DNA of 64,000 nt from CAYGZL01 sp964354345 (lineage in GTDB: Bacteria; Chloroflexota; Anaerolineae; Anaerolineales; UBA4823), in NCBI GenBank assembly GCA_964354345.1, contig CAYGZL010000057.1:1-64000 (forward strand), written 5' to 3'. A program made the position numbers and the translations under genes. This document shows, piece after piece, positions 26,272-34,454 of the stretch (the first letter of the stretch is position 1; the number at the start of each line of letters is the position of its first letter). Under the pieces are notes generated by a model. It did not search any database, was not told the DNA's origin, and was given only the letters and a program-made list of their open reading frames with translations.

Positions 26272-28191
26272 TTAGATATCCAGGTTGCGGACCTCGCGAG
26301 CGTGAGTCTGGATAAATTTTCGCCGTGGGGGGACGGCGGAGCCCATCAGCATATCAAATGTCCGATCTGCTTCGGCGGCATCATCAACGGTTACCATTAA
26401 TAAAGTTCGGTGGGCTGGATCCATAGTAGTTTCCCAGAGTTGTTCGGGATTCATCTCACCCAGCCCCTTGTAACGTTGCAGGCTAACCTTATCAGCCGAA
26501 ACACCTAACTCCTTGAGAACACGCTCTTTGTCAGCATCGCTATAGGCGTAGCGCACTTGATTTTTATAAGCGATCCGGTAAAGGGGCGGTTGCGCAATGA
26601 ACAGGTGCCCTTCTTCGATGAGCGGTAACATATAGCGGAAGAAGAAAGTTAACAATAGCGTTCGGATATGGCTGCCGTCCACATCAGCATCCGTCATCTG
26701 GATGATCTTGCCGTAGCGCAAGCCAGAAATATCAAAACTTTCACCTACGCTGGTGCCTAAAGCAGAGATCAGGGCTTTTACCTCATTATTGGCCAGGATT
26801 TTATCCAGGCGCGCCCGTTCCGTATTCAGGATTTTGCCTCGTAATGGCAGGACGGCCTGAAAATGGCGATCACGGCCTTGTTTGGCGCTCCCACCAGCCG
26901 AATCACCCTCAACGAGATACAACTCAGTTTTGAGCGGGTCACGTTCGGAGCAGTCTGCCAACTTTCCGGGTAAAGTCAGGCTTTCCAGGGCCGATTTTCG
27001 GATAACCAGGTCGCGTGCTTTGCGAGCGGCATCGCGCGCTCGGGCGGAGGTCAGACATTTAGAGACGATGGCTTTTGCCGCGGCCGGATTTTCTTCCAGG
27101 AAGGTGCTAAACGCCTCGCCTATTATTTGCTGGGACAGGGTTTGCACTTCCGGATTCATCAGCTTGACTTTGGTCTGGCTTTCAAATTGAGGATCCGGAT
27201 GTTTGACGCTGATGATGCCCGTCAGGCCCTCGCGGGTATCGTCGCCACTGAAGTTCGGATCCGCATCTTTGAGCAAACCACTACGGCGAGCGTAATCATT
27301 GATTGTCCGAGTGAGCGCCGCGCGTAAGCCAGTCAGGTGCGTCCCCCCATCGATGGTGTTAATCGTGTTAGCAAAGGCGTAGACTGACTCAGCATAGGCA
27401 TCGGTATATTGGATCGCTGCGTCAATGGTTATCCCGTCAACCTCTTTCTCAATATGAACAACTGGATGAAGAACATCGCGATTACGATTTAGATAGCGCA
27501 CAAACGAAGTGATACCGCCTTCAAAATAAAAAGTCATCTCCCGGTTGATTCGTTCATCCAACAGGTAAATCGTGACGCCGCGTGTGACGAATGACATTTC
27601 GCGGAAGCGTTGCACCAGCGTATCAAATCGAAAATCGAGGTCGCCTTTAAATATTTGCGGGTCAAACTTAAAAATTGTACTGGTTCCGGTTTCTTTCGGG
27701 TCGATTTTTCCGATCACTTTCACCGGCGCCACCGGGTAACCCCGCTCATAGCGTTGGAAGTGAATCGCACCGCCACGCTTGACGCGCACCTCGCACCATT
27801 CGGAGAGCGCATTAACCGCTGACACGCCTACGCCATGCAATCCGCCGGATACTTTGTATCCGCCCCCGCCAAATTTACCTCCCGCGTGCAAAATGGTCAT
27901 GACGACTTCAAGGGCCGATTTTTTCATTTGGGGGTGGATATCTACGGGAATACCGCGACCATTATCGGTTACCGTGACGCTGCTGTCTGGATGAATTATG
28001 ATTTCAATGCGATTACAGGCGCCTGCTAACGCCTCATCAATTGAATTGTCAACAACTTCATAAACCAGGTGGTGCAATGCTTTTTGATCGGTACCCCCCA
28101 CGTACATGCCTGGGCGCCGGCGAACTGCTTCCAGTCCTTCCAGCACCTGGATATCTTTGGCGTCATAAGTCAACGTGGTTTCTTTATTCAC
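26272..28191 (-). CDS. gyrB: DNA gyrase subunit B
   Basis: A type IIA topoisomerase B subunit of about 639 aa. It has a GHKL ATPase (EVVDNSIDEALAG, DNGRGIPVD, GLHGVGVSAVNALS), a transducer domain, a TOPRIM domain (LVEGDSAGGSAKQGRDRHFQ, TDADVDGSHIRTLLLTFFFR) and the QRYKGLGEMNPEQLW C-terminal region. LPLRGKILN is typical of GyrB. It wraps negative supercoiling with GyrA, whose gene is not in the window. I chose GTG 28191 (VNKETTLTYD) because GGAGGAG lies immediately before it; TTG 28203 is part of the ribosome site. It diverges from the liv operon. Confidence 0.95.
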   Translation of the reverse strand: MNKETTLTYDAKDIQVLEGLEAVRRRPGMYVGGTDQKALHHLVYEVVDNSIDEALAGACNRIEIIIHPDSSVTVTDNGRGIPVDIHPQMKKSALEVVMTILHAGGKFGGGGYKVSGGLHGVGVSAVNALSEWCEVRVKRGGAIHFQRYERGYPVAPVKVIGKIDPKETGTSTIFKFDPQIFKGDLDFRFDTLVQRFREMSFVTRGVTIYLLDERINREMTFYFEGGITSFVRYLNRNRDVLHPVVHIEKEVDGITIDAAIQYTDAYAESVYAFANTINTIDGGTHLTGLRAALTRTINDYARRSGLLKDADPNFSGDDTREGLTGIISVKHPDPQFESQTKVKLMNPEVQTLSQQIIGEAFSTFLEENPAAAKAIVSKCLTSARARDAARKARDLVIRKSALESLTLPGKLADCSERDPLKTELYLVEGDSAGGSAKQGRDRHFQAVLPLRGKILNTERARLDKILANNEVKALISALGTSVGESFDISGLRYGKIIQMTDADVDGSHIRTLLLTFFFRYMLPLIEEGHLFIAQPPLYRIAYKNQVRYAYSDADKERVLKELGVSADKVSLQRYKGLGEMNPEQLWETTMDPAHRTLLMVTVDDAAEADRTFDMLMGSAVPPRRKFIQTHAREVRNLDI

Positions 28192-28302
28192 GCACTCCTC
28201 CAAAAATCAAAGCATTTATACCGAACATTAAAATATCTAGAAGATTTTACCACAGGGGAGGGAATGGGTCATATTTTGAATAAAAGTTGGTCGATTTTTC
28301 TA

Positions 28303-28331
28303 TTGACAAACCGGCGTTGAACGAATATGAT
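28303..28331 (+). promoter_or_regulatory. Sigma70-type promoter of the liv operon
   Basis: TTGACA at 28303-28308 and TATGAT at 28326-28331 are separated by exactly 17 bp. Transcription would start near 28338 and give a leader of about 220 nt before livK. This is the best promoter match I noticed in the window. Confidence 0.75.
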
Positions 28332-28337
28332 ATGCGG

Positions 28338-28555
28338 CAATCTTTTGACCGCCTGATGAAACCTGGCTTAATTAGTGAAACTGTGTTTTAATTAACCAGT
28401 TAATCCGGATTGATTCGGATCTGGGGTGGGTGGTCTGGAATTCGCTGATTGTCTCCAAGATCACCCATCATTTTTTTTTCGTGAAGAGGCTGACCTGCGA
28501 ACGGAGAACGCAGTGTTAGTGTAAAACCAATCTATTCTATTTTCGGAGGAAGAAG
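28338..28555 (+). promoter_or_regulatory. Structured livK leader (candidate attenuator region)
   Basis: The leader can form a hairpin at 28363-28399 (11 bp, one bulged base), a short ATCCG/CGGAT hairpin at 28403-28420, and an intrinsic terminator at 28425-28479. It also holds an 11-codon frame at 28356-28391 (MKPGLISETVF) that contains Leu, Ile and Val codons and overlaps the first hairpin. No plus-strand gene precedes it, so the terminator can only act on the livK transcript or define a small RNA. No T-box motif was seen, and the small frame lacks a clear ribosome site. Confidence 0.5.
28425..28479 (+). terminator. Intrinsic terminator inside the livK leader
   Basis: The arm 28425-28438 pairs with 28455-28469 (14 pairs including two G-T pairs, one bulged A at 28457) over a 16-nt loop and is followed by nine T residues at 28471-28479. 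It lies 76 bp upstream of livK. Confidence 0.7.
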
Positions 28556-29737
28556 ATGAAACTATATAAATTGTTTGCTTTCGTGCTTGTTGTAGCAATG
28601 TTGCTGGCGAGTTGCGGTACGGCTGCCACGCCAACCGCACAGCCCACTGCAACTACCAAGGTTGAGCCAACCATAGCTGCTGCCCCGATAAAGATTGCTA
28701 TTTTGGCGCCGATGAGTGGGCAGGTAGCGACTTACGGCGCTTCGACTAAGAATGGCGCAGTGATGGCGATCGAGGAATGGAATGCCAAGGGTGGTGCGGC
28801 AGGTTTAAAAATTGAATATGTTGTCGAGGATAGCCAATGTTCAGCCGACCCCGCCGTGAACGCGGCAAATAAAGTGATTGACCAAGACAAGGTCCACTAC
28901 ATCATCGGAGAGGTGTGCTCGGGTGCTTCCATCCCAGTTTCTTTGATCGCCAATGAAAAGGGTGTGGTGCAGATCAGCCCGACCTCAACGAATCCCAGCG
29001 TGACTGTCAATGAAGATGGTTCGGTTAAGCCATATATCTTCCGGGCTTGCTTCACAGACGCTTACCAGGGCGCGGTAGAGGCGAAGTTTGCCCTCGAAAC
29101 TCTGAAGGCAAAAACCGCTTTCGTTATATTCGACCAGGGGAATGACTACACGGTCGGTCTGGCGAAATTCTTTGAAGAGGCCTTTATAGCTGGTGGTGGG
29201 CAGGTTGTAGGTAAGGAAACTTATACCAAGGATGACACCAACTTTTCTGCTATCTTGACCAAGGTAGCGGCTGCCAATCCCGATATCCTGCTGGTTCCTG
29301 ATTACTACCCGATTGTGAACCTGGTTGGTAAGCAGGCCAAGGAAATGGGTGTAACTGCCACTATGCTCGGTGGCGATGGTTGGGATTCGTCCGACCTTGA
29401 TATTAAAGCAGCAGCAGGTGGCTATTTCACCAATCACTATGCTCCGGACGAGCCGCGCCAGATCGTGCAAGATTTTGTCAAAAACTATAAGGCGAAGTAT
29501 AACGCCACGCCTGACGCACTCGCTGCATTAGCCTATGACGCCACGAATATGTTACTCCAGGCAATCCAGAACACTGGCGTTGATGATCCCGCCAAGGTTA
29601 AGGACGCTATTGCTAATGGAACGTTTGAGAGCGTTTCAGGTACAATCAAGCTGGATAAGAATCACGATCCCATCAAGACGGTAACCATCCTGCAGGTTAA
29701 AGAGGATGGCGTCCATTTCTTGACTCAGGTCAAGTAA
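28556..29737 (+). CDS. livK: Branched-chain amino acid ABC transporter, substrate-binding lipoprotein
   Basis: A 393-aa periplasmic-binding protein of the Leu/Ile/Val (type I) family. The N-terminus has a lipoprotein signal LLASCGTA (Cys20) and a short Thr/Ala linker. The two-lobe domain begins IKIAILAPMSGQVATYGAS and includes LKIEYVVEDSQC, GEVCSGASIPVS and ISPTSTNPSVT, all characteristic of LivK/BraC proteins. It captures a branched-chain amino acid or a related ligand outside the membrane and delivers it to LivHM. GGAGGAAG precedes ATG 28556. It is the first gene of livKHMGF. Confidence 0.93.
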   Translation: MKLYKLFAFVLVVAMLLASCGTAATPTAQPTATTKVEPTIAAAPIKIAILAPMSGQVATYGASTKNGAVMAIEEWNAKGGAAGLKIEYVVEDSQCSADPAVNAANKVIDQDKVHYIIGEVCSGASIPVSLIANEKGVVQISPTSTNPSVTVNEDGSVKPYIFRACFTDAYQGAVEAKFALETLKAKTAFVIFDQGNDYTVGLAKFFEEAFIAGGGQVVGKETYTKDDTNFSAILTKVAAANPDILLVPDYYPIVNLVGKQAKEMGVTATMLGGDGWDSSDLDIKAAAGGYFTNHYAPDEPRQIVQDFVKNYKAKYNATPDALAALAYDATNMLLQAIQNTGVDDPAKVKDAIANGTFESVSGTIKLDKNHDPIKTVTILQVKEDGVHFLTQVK

Positions 29738-29795
29738 AAGACGATCTGTCTGACAAGGTTCGCAAGACGATTCAGTTTTAACTGATCTCAAAATA

Positions 29796-29866
29796 TTTCC
29801 TCCTTCCCCCAGATGATGGTTGCGCGAATAGTAGTTCACCAGCTATCTGAAAGGGGGAGGAGGAAG
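29796..29866 (+). promoter_or_regulatory. Long intercistronic hairpin between livK and livH
   Basis: The arms 29796-29810 and 29853-29866 pair over 14 bp with one bulged T, and AGAT/ATCT and TGGT/ACCA extend the stem inward. No T tract follows, so it looks like an RNA processing or stability element rather than a terminator. Such elements often keep the binding-protein message more abundant than the permease message. Confidence 0.5.
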
Positions 29867-29927
29867 AGCTTGATTACATTCCCAAACAATACTATTCTCA
29901 AATGATTTATATAGCTTCAGGTGAGCC

Positions 29928-31055
29928 ATGAAGCCAGATGTGACTGAAATGTCTATATCTTCTTTCGCTAGACATGTGATTCGGAAGGGCTGGCTGGGGA
30001 GAGTATTTTTGTTATTGATTGCCATATTGGTGATCATCCGCCTGGCATTTGCCTTAAAAGAAAGCCCGATCCTGTTTACGCAGCAAATCATCAATGGCCT
30101 GCAATTGGGTTTTGTATATGCCCTCATTGCACTCGGTTACACCATGGTCTATGGCATTGTGCGGTTGATTAACTTCGCCCATGGTGATGTGTTTATGGTA
30201 GGTGCTTTTGTCAGCTATTTTTCTATCTCTCGTTTCCAAATCCACTTGTGGCTGGCAAAAATAGCACCCGGTTTACCGATGGCCGCTTCTGTTGGGATTG
30301 GATCTTTATCGGTGGTAATCGTAGCCATGATCACATGTGCTATCCTGGCTTTTACCATCGAACGGATCGCTTATAAACCATTGCGCGAGGCGCCTCGCAT
30401 CTCTGCCCTGATTACCGCCATTGGGGTATCTTTCTTCCTGGAGTATTTTGGCGCTCTACAATTTGTATTCACCTCCAACTTCGTCAAGTACGATCGCCCG
30501 TTTGATGTGACCACCTGGATGATTAATAGAAATGGTATTCAAACATTAGAGAGTGGGCAAAAATTAATCCAGGGAAGTTTGGTTTTTTCAAATATTAGCT
30601 TGATTATTATTGTTACCTCGATTGTCCTGGTTTTATTATTGAATTATATAGTGCGCAATACAACCATCGGTAAAGCCATGCGGGCGACAGCTTATGATAA
30701 ACCTACCGCCAGACTGATGGGAATAAATGTAGATGGAATCATTTCAGTAACCTTTGCCATCGGGGCAGCCCTGGCTGGCGCAGCCGGTATGTTATATGCC
30801 ATCGCTTTTCCCCAGGTACAATTTGCAATGGGAATTATCCCGGGTTTGAAGGCGTTCGTGGCAGCTGTGTTAGGGGGCATTGGAAGCCTCCCCGGCGCGT
30901 TAGTGGGGGCGCTGATCATGGGGCAGGCCGAAACACTTAGCGCGGCTTATATCTCAACTCCCATGCGCGATGCAATCGCCTTCTCTATTTTAATCATTGT
31001 GCTCTTGGTGCGCCCCACGGGCATCTTCGGCGAACCGAGCCGGGAGAAAGCGTAG
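29928..31055 (+). CDS. livH: Branched-chain amino acid ABC transporter permease LivH
   Basis: A 375-aa inner-membrane permease. About nine hydrophobic segments are visible. The family motif region is GLQLGFVYALIALGYTMVYGIVRLINFAHGD. IERIAYKPLREAPRISALITAIG and LLNYIVRNTTIGKAMRATA, then AAVLGGIGSLPGALVGALIMG, match LivH. It forms the translocation path with LivM. An unusual N-terminal extension of about 40 residues with one extra TM helix precedes the core. It lies 8 bp before livM. Confidence 0.93.
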   Translation: MKPDVTEMSISSFARHVIRKGWLGRVFLLLIAILVIIRLAFALKESPILFTQQIINGLQLGFVYALIALGYTMVYGIVRLINFAHGDVFMVGAFVSYFSISRFQIHLWLAKIAPGLPMAASVGIGSLSVVIVAMITCAILAFTIERIAYKPLREAPRISALITAIGVSFFLEYFGALQFVFTSNFVKYDRPFDVTTWMINRNGIQTLESGQKLIQGSLVFSNISLIIIVTSIVLVLLLNYIVRNTTIGKAMRATAYDKPTARLMGINVDGIISVTFAIGAALAGAAGMLYAIAFPQVQFAMGIIPGLKAFVAAVLGGIGSLPGALVGALIMGQAETLSAAYISTPMRDAIAFSILIIVLLVRPTGIFGEPSREKA

Positions 31056-31062
31056 AACCACG

Positions 31063-32367
31063 ATGAAACGTACCACCATATTCTTTTTTGGGGGGGCATT
31101 TCTCATTTTCATCGTTATCCAGTTGATGATCAGCAATGGCGCCCTGAATGATTTTTGGAACACAATTATCCGGATTGGCGCGGTAATGGCAATCGTCACC
31201 CTGGGTTTAAACCTGATTTATGGGTTTAATGGACAGTTCTCCTTAGGGCAGTGGGGTTTTTACGCCATTGGCGCTTACACCGCAGCCGATGTCACTTATC
31301 GTTGGGTTAACCACCACAATACTTTGGGGTTGGTTGTTCTTCTCCTGGCTGGCGTACTTTCTGGCGCCGGTATCTTACTCCTGCGCAAGTTACTCAGCCG
31401 GTTACGTGACTTGGACGCGTTATCTGCTTTTACAATGTACCTGGTGGCAGTGATTGTCCTGGTCATTTTTTCTGGTTATATTGGAAAAGTCATCGAACCG
31501 GCTGTAACCGTACTATTTAAAGCCCTCCCACCCTCGATCAGCTTGCAGATCATCTATTTCCTGGCAGTTATTATTGGCGGTATGCTGGCAGCCGAGGTCA
31601 GCTTCCTTTTCGGTTTGCCTGTCTTGACTCTGGGATCGGATTATTTCGGTATTGCCACCTTGGGGTTTACCGTGATCGTTAAGGTACTCTTAGACAACTC
31701 CGACACGATGTTTGGCTTGGCGGAAATGAAAGGCGCTCGGGGGATGATCGGTATTCCAAAAATAACAACCTGGTTTTGGGTTTTCATTTTCCTGCTGGCG
31801 GTTGTGCTGATCACGCGTAATTTATTACACTCCAGTTATGGACGAGCCATCATCTCAGTTCGTGAGGATGAAATCGCCGCGAAAGCCATGGGTATCGATG
31901 TAGCCAATCAGAAAATTATGACTTTTGTATTGGGCAGCATGTTCGCTGGCCTGGCGGGTGGTTTATATGCCCACATTAATGGTTTTTTATCACCAGCCAA
32001 TTTTAACTTTATCCGCTCCTTCGACCCATTGATTATCCTGGTTTTTGGTGGGTTGGGTAGTTTGACTGGTACCCTGGCGGCATCCTTTACTTGGGGCCTG
32101 GGTTTAGAGGGTGTATTGCGTCTAGTATTGCCTCCTGACTTTGTAAATTGGCGGTTTGTCGTTTATCCAATTTTGTTAATCTTACTGATGCTGTTAAAAC
32201 CAAAAGGATTATTCGGCGATTATGAAATACCTTTCTTACGCCAGATAATGCCGCCTTTAAAATCTAAAATAACCGCACATTCCGATCTGAACCCACTCGA
32301 TGAGTCTGGACAACGCCCATTTTCGCCATTGAATGGCGTAAATCCTGCCGAGGAGGTGAATCAATGA
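31063..32367 (+). CDS. livM: Branched-chain amino acid ABC transporter permease LivM
   Basis: A 434-aa permease with the LivM motifs VTLGLNLIYGFNGQFSLGQWGFYAIGAYTAA, LTLGSDYFGIATLGF, GRAIISVREDEIAAKAMGID and LGSLTGTLAA. An insert of roughly 70-100 residues with extra TM helices (about residues 85-180) separates the first and second motifs, a form longer than E. coli LivM. ATG 31063 follows the livH stop by 7 bp. The C-terminus ends in a hydrophilic tail, and the stop overlaps the livG start by 4 bp. Confidence 0.92.
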   Translation: MKRTTIFFFGGAFLIFIVIQLMISNGALNDFWNTIIRIGAVMAIVTLGLNLIYGFNGQFSLGQWGFYAIGAYTAADVTYRWVNHHNTLGLVVLLLAGVLSGAGILLLRKLLSRLRDLDALSAFTMYLVAVIVLVIFSGYIGKVIEPAVTVLFKALPPSISLQIIYFLAVIIGGMLAAEVSFLFGLPVLTLGSDYFGIATLGFTVIVKVLLDNSDTMFGLAEMKGARGMIGIPKITTWFWVFIFLLAVVLITRNLLHSSYGRAIISVREDEIAAKAMGIDVANQKIMTFVLGSMFAGLAGGLYAHINGFLSPANFNFIRSFDPLIILVFGGLGSLTGTLAASFTWGLGLEGVLRLVLPPDFVNWRFVVYPILLILLMLLKPKGLFGDYEIPFLRQIMPPLKSKITAHSDLNPLDESGQRPFSPLNGVNPAEEVNQ

Positions 32368-33200
32368 TCGATCTGATCTCTCCGGTCGCGCCATCTCCAC
32401 CACTACTAGAAGCCAAAAGTTTGGTAAAAAATTTTGGTGGCCTCCGGGCAGTTAATGATTTTGATATTTCCTTAATTTCTCACAATCTGCAAGGTTTGAT
32501 CGGCCCGAATGGCGCTGGCAAGACCACAGTGTTTAACATGTTGACCGGTATTTATGGTCCATCTACTGGAGAAGTGTGGTTTGAGGGGAATAATATTACC
32601 GGGATGCCCCCTCATGAAATCAACCAGATGGGCATCGCGCGTACTTTTCAGAATATCCGCTTGTTTCCCAACCTGACGGTTCTGGATAATGTACGCATCG
32701 CTTACCATACTCACGCGGGCTATAGCCAGGCGGATGCATTCCTCCATAACCGTCGCTATCAGCAGAAAGAGCAGGAATTAACTGAGCGGACACAAGAATT
32801 TCTTGCGGTCTTCAACCTGCAAGATCGCCAAGAGTGGACTGCCAAGAACTTGCCTTACGGCGAGCAGCGTCGCCTGGAGATCGCCCGTGCCCTGGCCTCC
32901 GAACCACAGTTACTGCTGCTTGACGAGCCAGCCGCGGGGATGAACCCTGCTGAAACAATGGCTTTGATGGACCTGATCCATTTCATTCGTGAACGCTTCA
33001 ACCTGACCATCCTGCTCATCGAACACCAGATGCGGGTGGTGATGGGGATTTGTGAATGGATCACGGTTATGGATTTCGGCGAGGTGATTGCCCGCGGCAC
33101 AGCGCAGGAAATTCAAGCCAATCCAAGAGTCATCGAAGCTTACCTCGGTCCGGGTGCAAGTGCACTCTCAGAGAAGTTCCGCCGGAAGAGGATCCAATGA
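32364..33200 (+). CDS. livG: Branched-chain amino acid ABC transporter ATPase LivG
   Basis: A 278-aa ATPase. It has Walker A GLIGPNGAGKTTVFNMLTG, GIARTFQNIRLFPNLTV, the signature LPYGEQRRLEIARAL and Walker B LLLLDEPAAGMNP. The terminal LGPG and the YGEQR signature fit LivG rather than LivF. ATGA overlaps on both sides couple it to livM and livF. It energises import with LivF. Confidence 0.95.
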   Translation: MIDLISPVAPSPPLLEAKSLVKNFGGLRAVNDFDISLISHNLQGLIGPNGAGKTTVFNMLTGIYGPSTGEVWFEGNNITGMPPHEINQMGIARTFQNIRLFPNLTVLDNVRIAYHTHAGYSQADAFLHNRRYQQKEQELTERTQEFLAVFNLQDRQEWTAKNLPYGEQRRLEIARALASEPQLLLLDEPAAGMNPAETMALMDLIHFIRERFNLTILLIEHQMRVVMGICEWITVMDFGEVIARGTAQEIQANPRVIEAYLGPGASALSEKFRRKRIQ

Positions 33201-33928
33201 CGGCTAATCGCTTGCTCGAAGTTGAAAACCTGAATGTTTACTACGGTGCGATCCATGCCCTGAAAGGAATTAACTTTCATTTAGATAATGGCGAGATAGT
33301 TACTTTAATCGGTGCCAATGGCGCTGGGAAGAGCACCACACTCAACACCATCTCGGGTTTGTTGAGGGCGCGTCAGGGGCATATTGTATATAAGGGTGAG
33401 GATCTCACTCAACTACCGTCTGATCAAATCGTGAGATATGGCATTGTCCAGGTGCCAGAAGGGCGCAAGATCTTTGCCACCCTGACCGTTCTGGAAAATC
33501 TGGAAATGGGGGCTTTCACTCAGACGGATCCACAACAGATGCAGGCAGACATGCAGAATGTCTTCCAGCGCTTTCCTCGCCTGAGTGAGCGGCGCAGTCA
33601 ATTGGGCGGCACCCTTTCGGGGGGCGAGCAGCAAATGTTAGCCATTGCGCGCGGTTTGATGGCACATCCTACGCTCCTACTTCTCGATGAACCCTCCATG
33701 GGTCTCTCACCATTGTTGGTGGAGCAAATTTTTAATATCATCCGTGATATTAATAGCCTGGGTACCAGTATCCTGCTCGTGGAACAAAACGCACAGATGG
33801 CGCTTTCAATTGCTGATCGAGGCTATGTTCTTGAAACCGGCAATGTTGTGTTGGAAGGAGAAGCCCAGGAACTCCTGCACGACCCGGTGGTAGTAGATGC
33901 CTACCTGGGTGGTCTGGGCGGTGAGTGA
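33197..33928 (+). CDS. livF: Branched-chain amino acid ABC transporter ATPase LivF
   Basis: A 243-aa ATPase with Walker A GANGAGKSTTLNTISG, VPEGRKIFATLTVLENLEMG, the signature LSGGEQQMLAIARGL and Walker B LLLLDEPSMGLSP. This VPEGR/LENL pattern is LivF-specific. I chose ATG 33197, which overlaps the livG stop as ATGA; a longer frame upstream would run inside livG. It completes the importer. Confidence 0.95.
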   Translation: MTANRLLEVENLNVYYGAIHALKGINFHLDNGEIVTLIGANGAGKSTTLNTISGLLRARQGHIVYKGEDLTQLPSDQIVRYGIVQVPEGRKIFATLTVLENLEMGAFTQTDPQQMQADMQNVFQRFPRLSERRSQLGGTLSGGEQQMLAIARGLMAHPTLLLLDEPSMGLSPLLVEQIFNIIRDINSLGTSILLVEQNAQMALSIADRGYVLETGNVVLEGEAQELLHDPVVVDAYLGGLGGE

Positions 33929-33971
33929 GCGATCGGGTTGACATTTTCAGAAGCGCTGAATAGGTGATCCT

Positions 33972-34322
33972 ATGAGTTTACTTAACCGGATCTTAATATT
34001 TTTTATATTGCCAATTATTGCGATCCTGTGTTACCCACCCCAAATCCTGGCAGGGGGGTTGCCGGTGATTGGGGTTGCCGTTTTAATCTTCCTGTTGTTA
34101 GGTTGGCTGTTATTGTCGGGTTACTCGACTGTGTTAACCCTGAGCATTTTCATGCAGGGGATGAATGTCATTGTCCGGATAATGATGGTTTTTTCGAATG
34201 CTGTCCGGAATGGATCGTTTGACCTTCCTTTCGTTGGTTTCAACTTGATTGGTATATTTCTTTCTCTATATTTGCTCTTACGCATGGATCGGGTGGATGT
34301 GCGTACCATGATGGTTACCTGA
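33972..34322 (+). CDS. Small membrane protein at the end of the liv operon
   Basis: A 116-aa protein with three hydrophobic segments (IFFILPIIAILCYPP, VAVLIFLLLGWLLLSGYST, LIGIFLSLYLLLRMD). I do not recognise a family. It follows livF by 43 bp and precedes the terminator-like hairpin, so it is probably part of the liv transcript. Amphipathic loops and a GFNLIGIF motif suggest a small integral-membrane partner or an unrelated passenger. Confidence 0.6.
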   Translation: MSLLNRILIFFILPIIAILCYPPQILAGGLPVIGVAVLIFLLLGWLLLSGYSTVLTLSIFMQGMNVIVRIMMVFSNAVRNGSFDLPFVGFNLIGIFLSLYLLLRMDRVDVRTMMVT

Positions 34323-34359
34323 TCCCCCAGTTTTCTTAGGGTTATGGGATGGCGTTTAC

Positions 34360-34394
34360 AAAACGTGAAACGAGACGCAGCCGTTTCACGTTTT
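34360..34394 (+). terminator. Hairpin at the end of the liv operon
   Basis: AAAACGTGAAACG (34360-34372) and CGTTTCACGTTTT (34382-34394) pair perfectly over 13 bp with a 9-nt loop. The right arm itself ends in TTTT. The site lies between the small membrane protein gene and the CinA-like gene. Confidence 0.55.
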
Positions 34395-34454
34395 ACGTTT
34401 AATTGCCTGACCGGCGTATGGTAAGATTGCCTAAAGTTTACTCATGGAGCGCAC

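Noticed and set aside
28328..28391. T-box leader before livK
   Set aside because: No AGGGTGGNACCGCG-type antiterminator motif or specifier loop was found; the leader is better described as a generic attenuator candidate.
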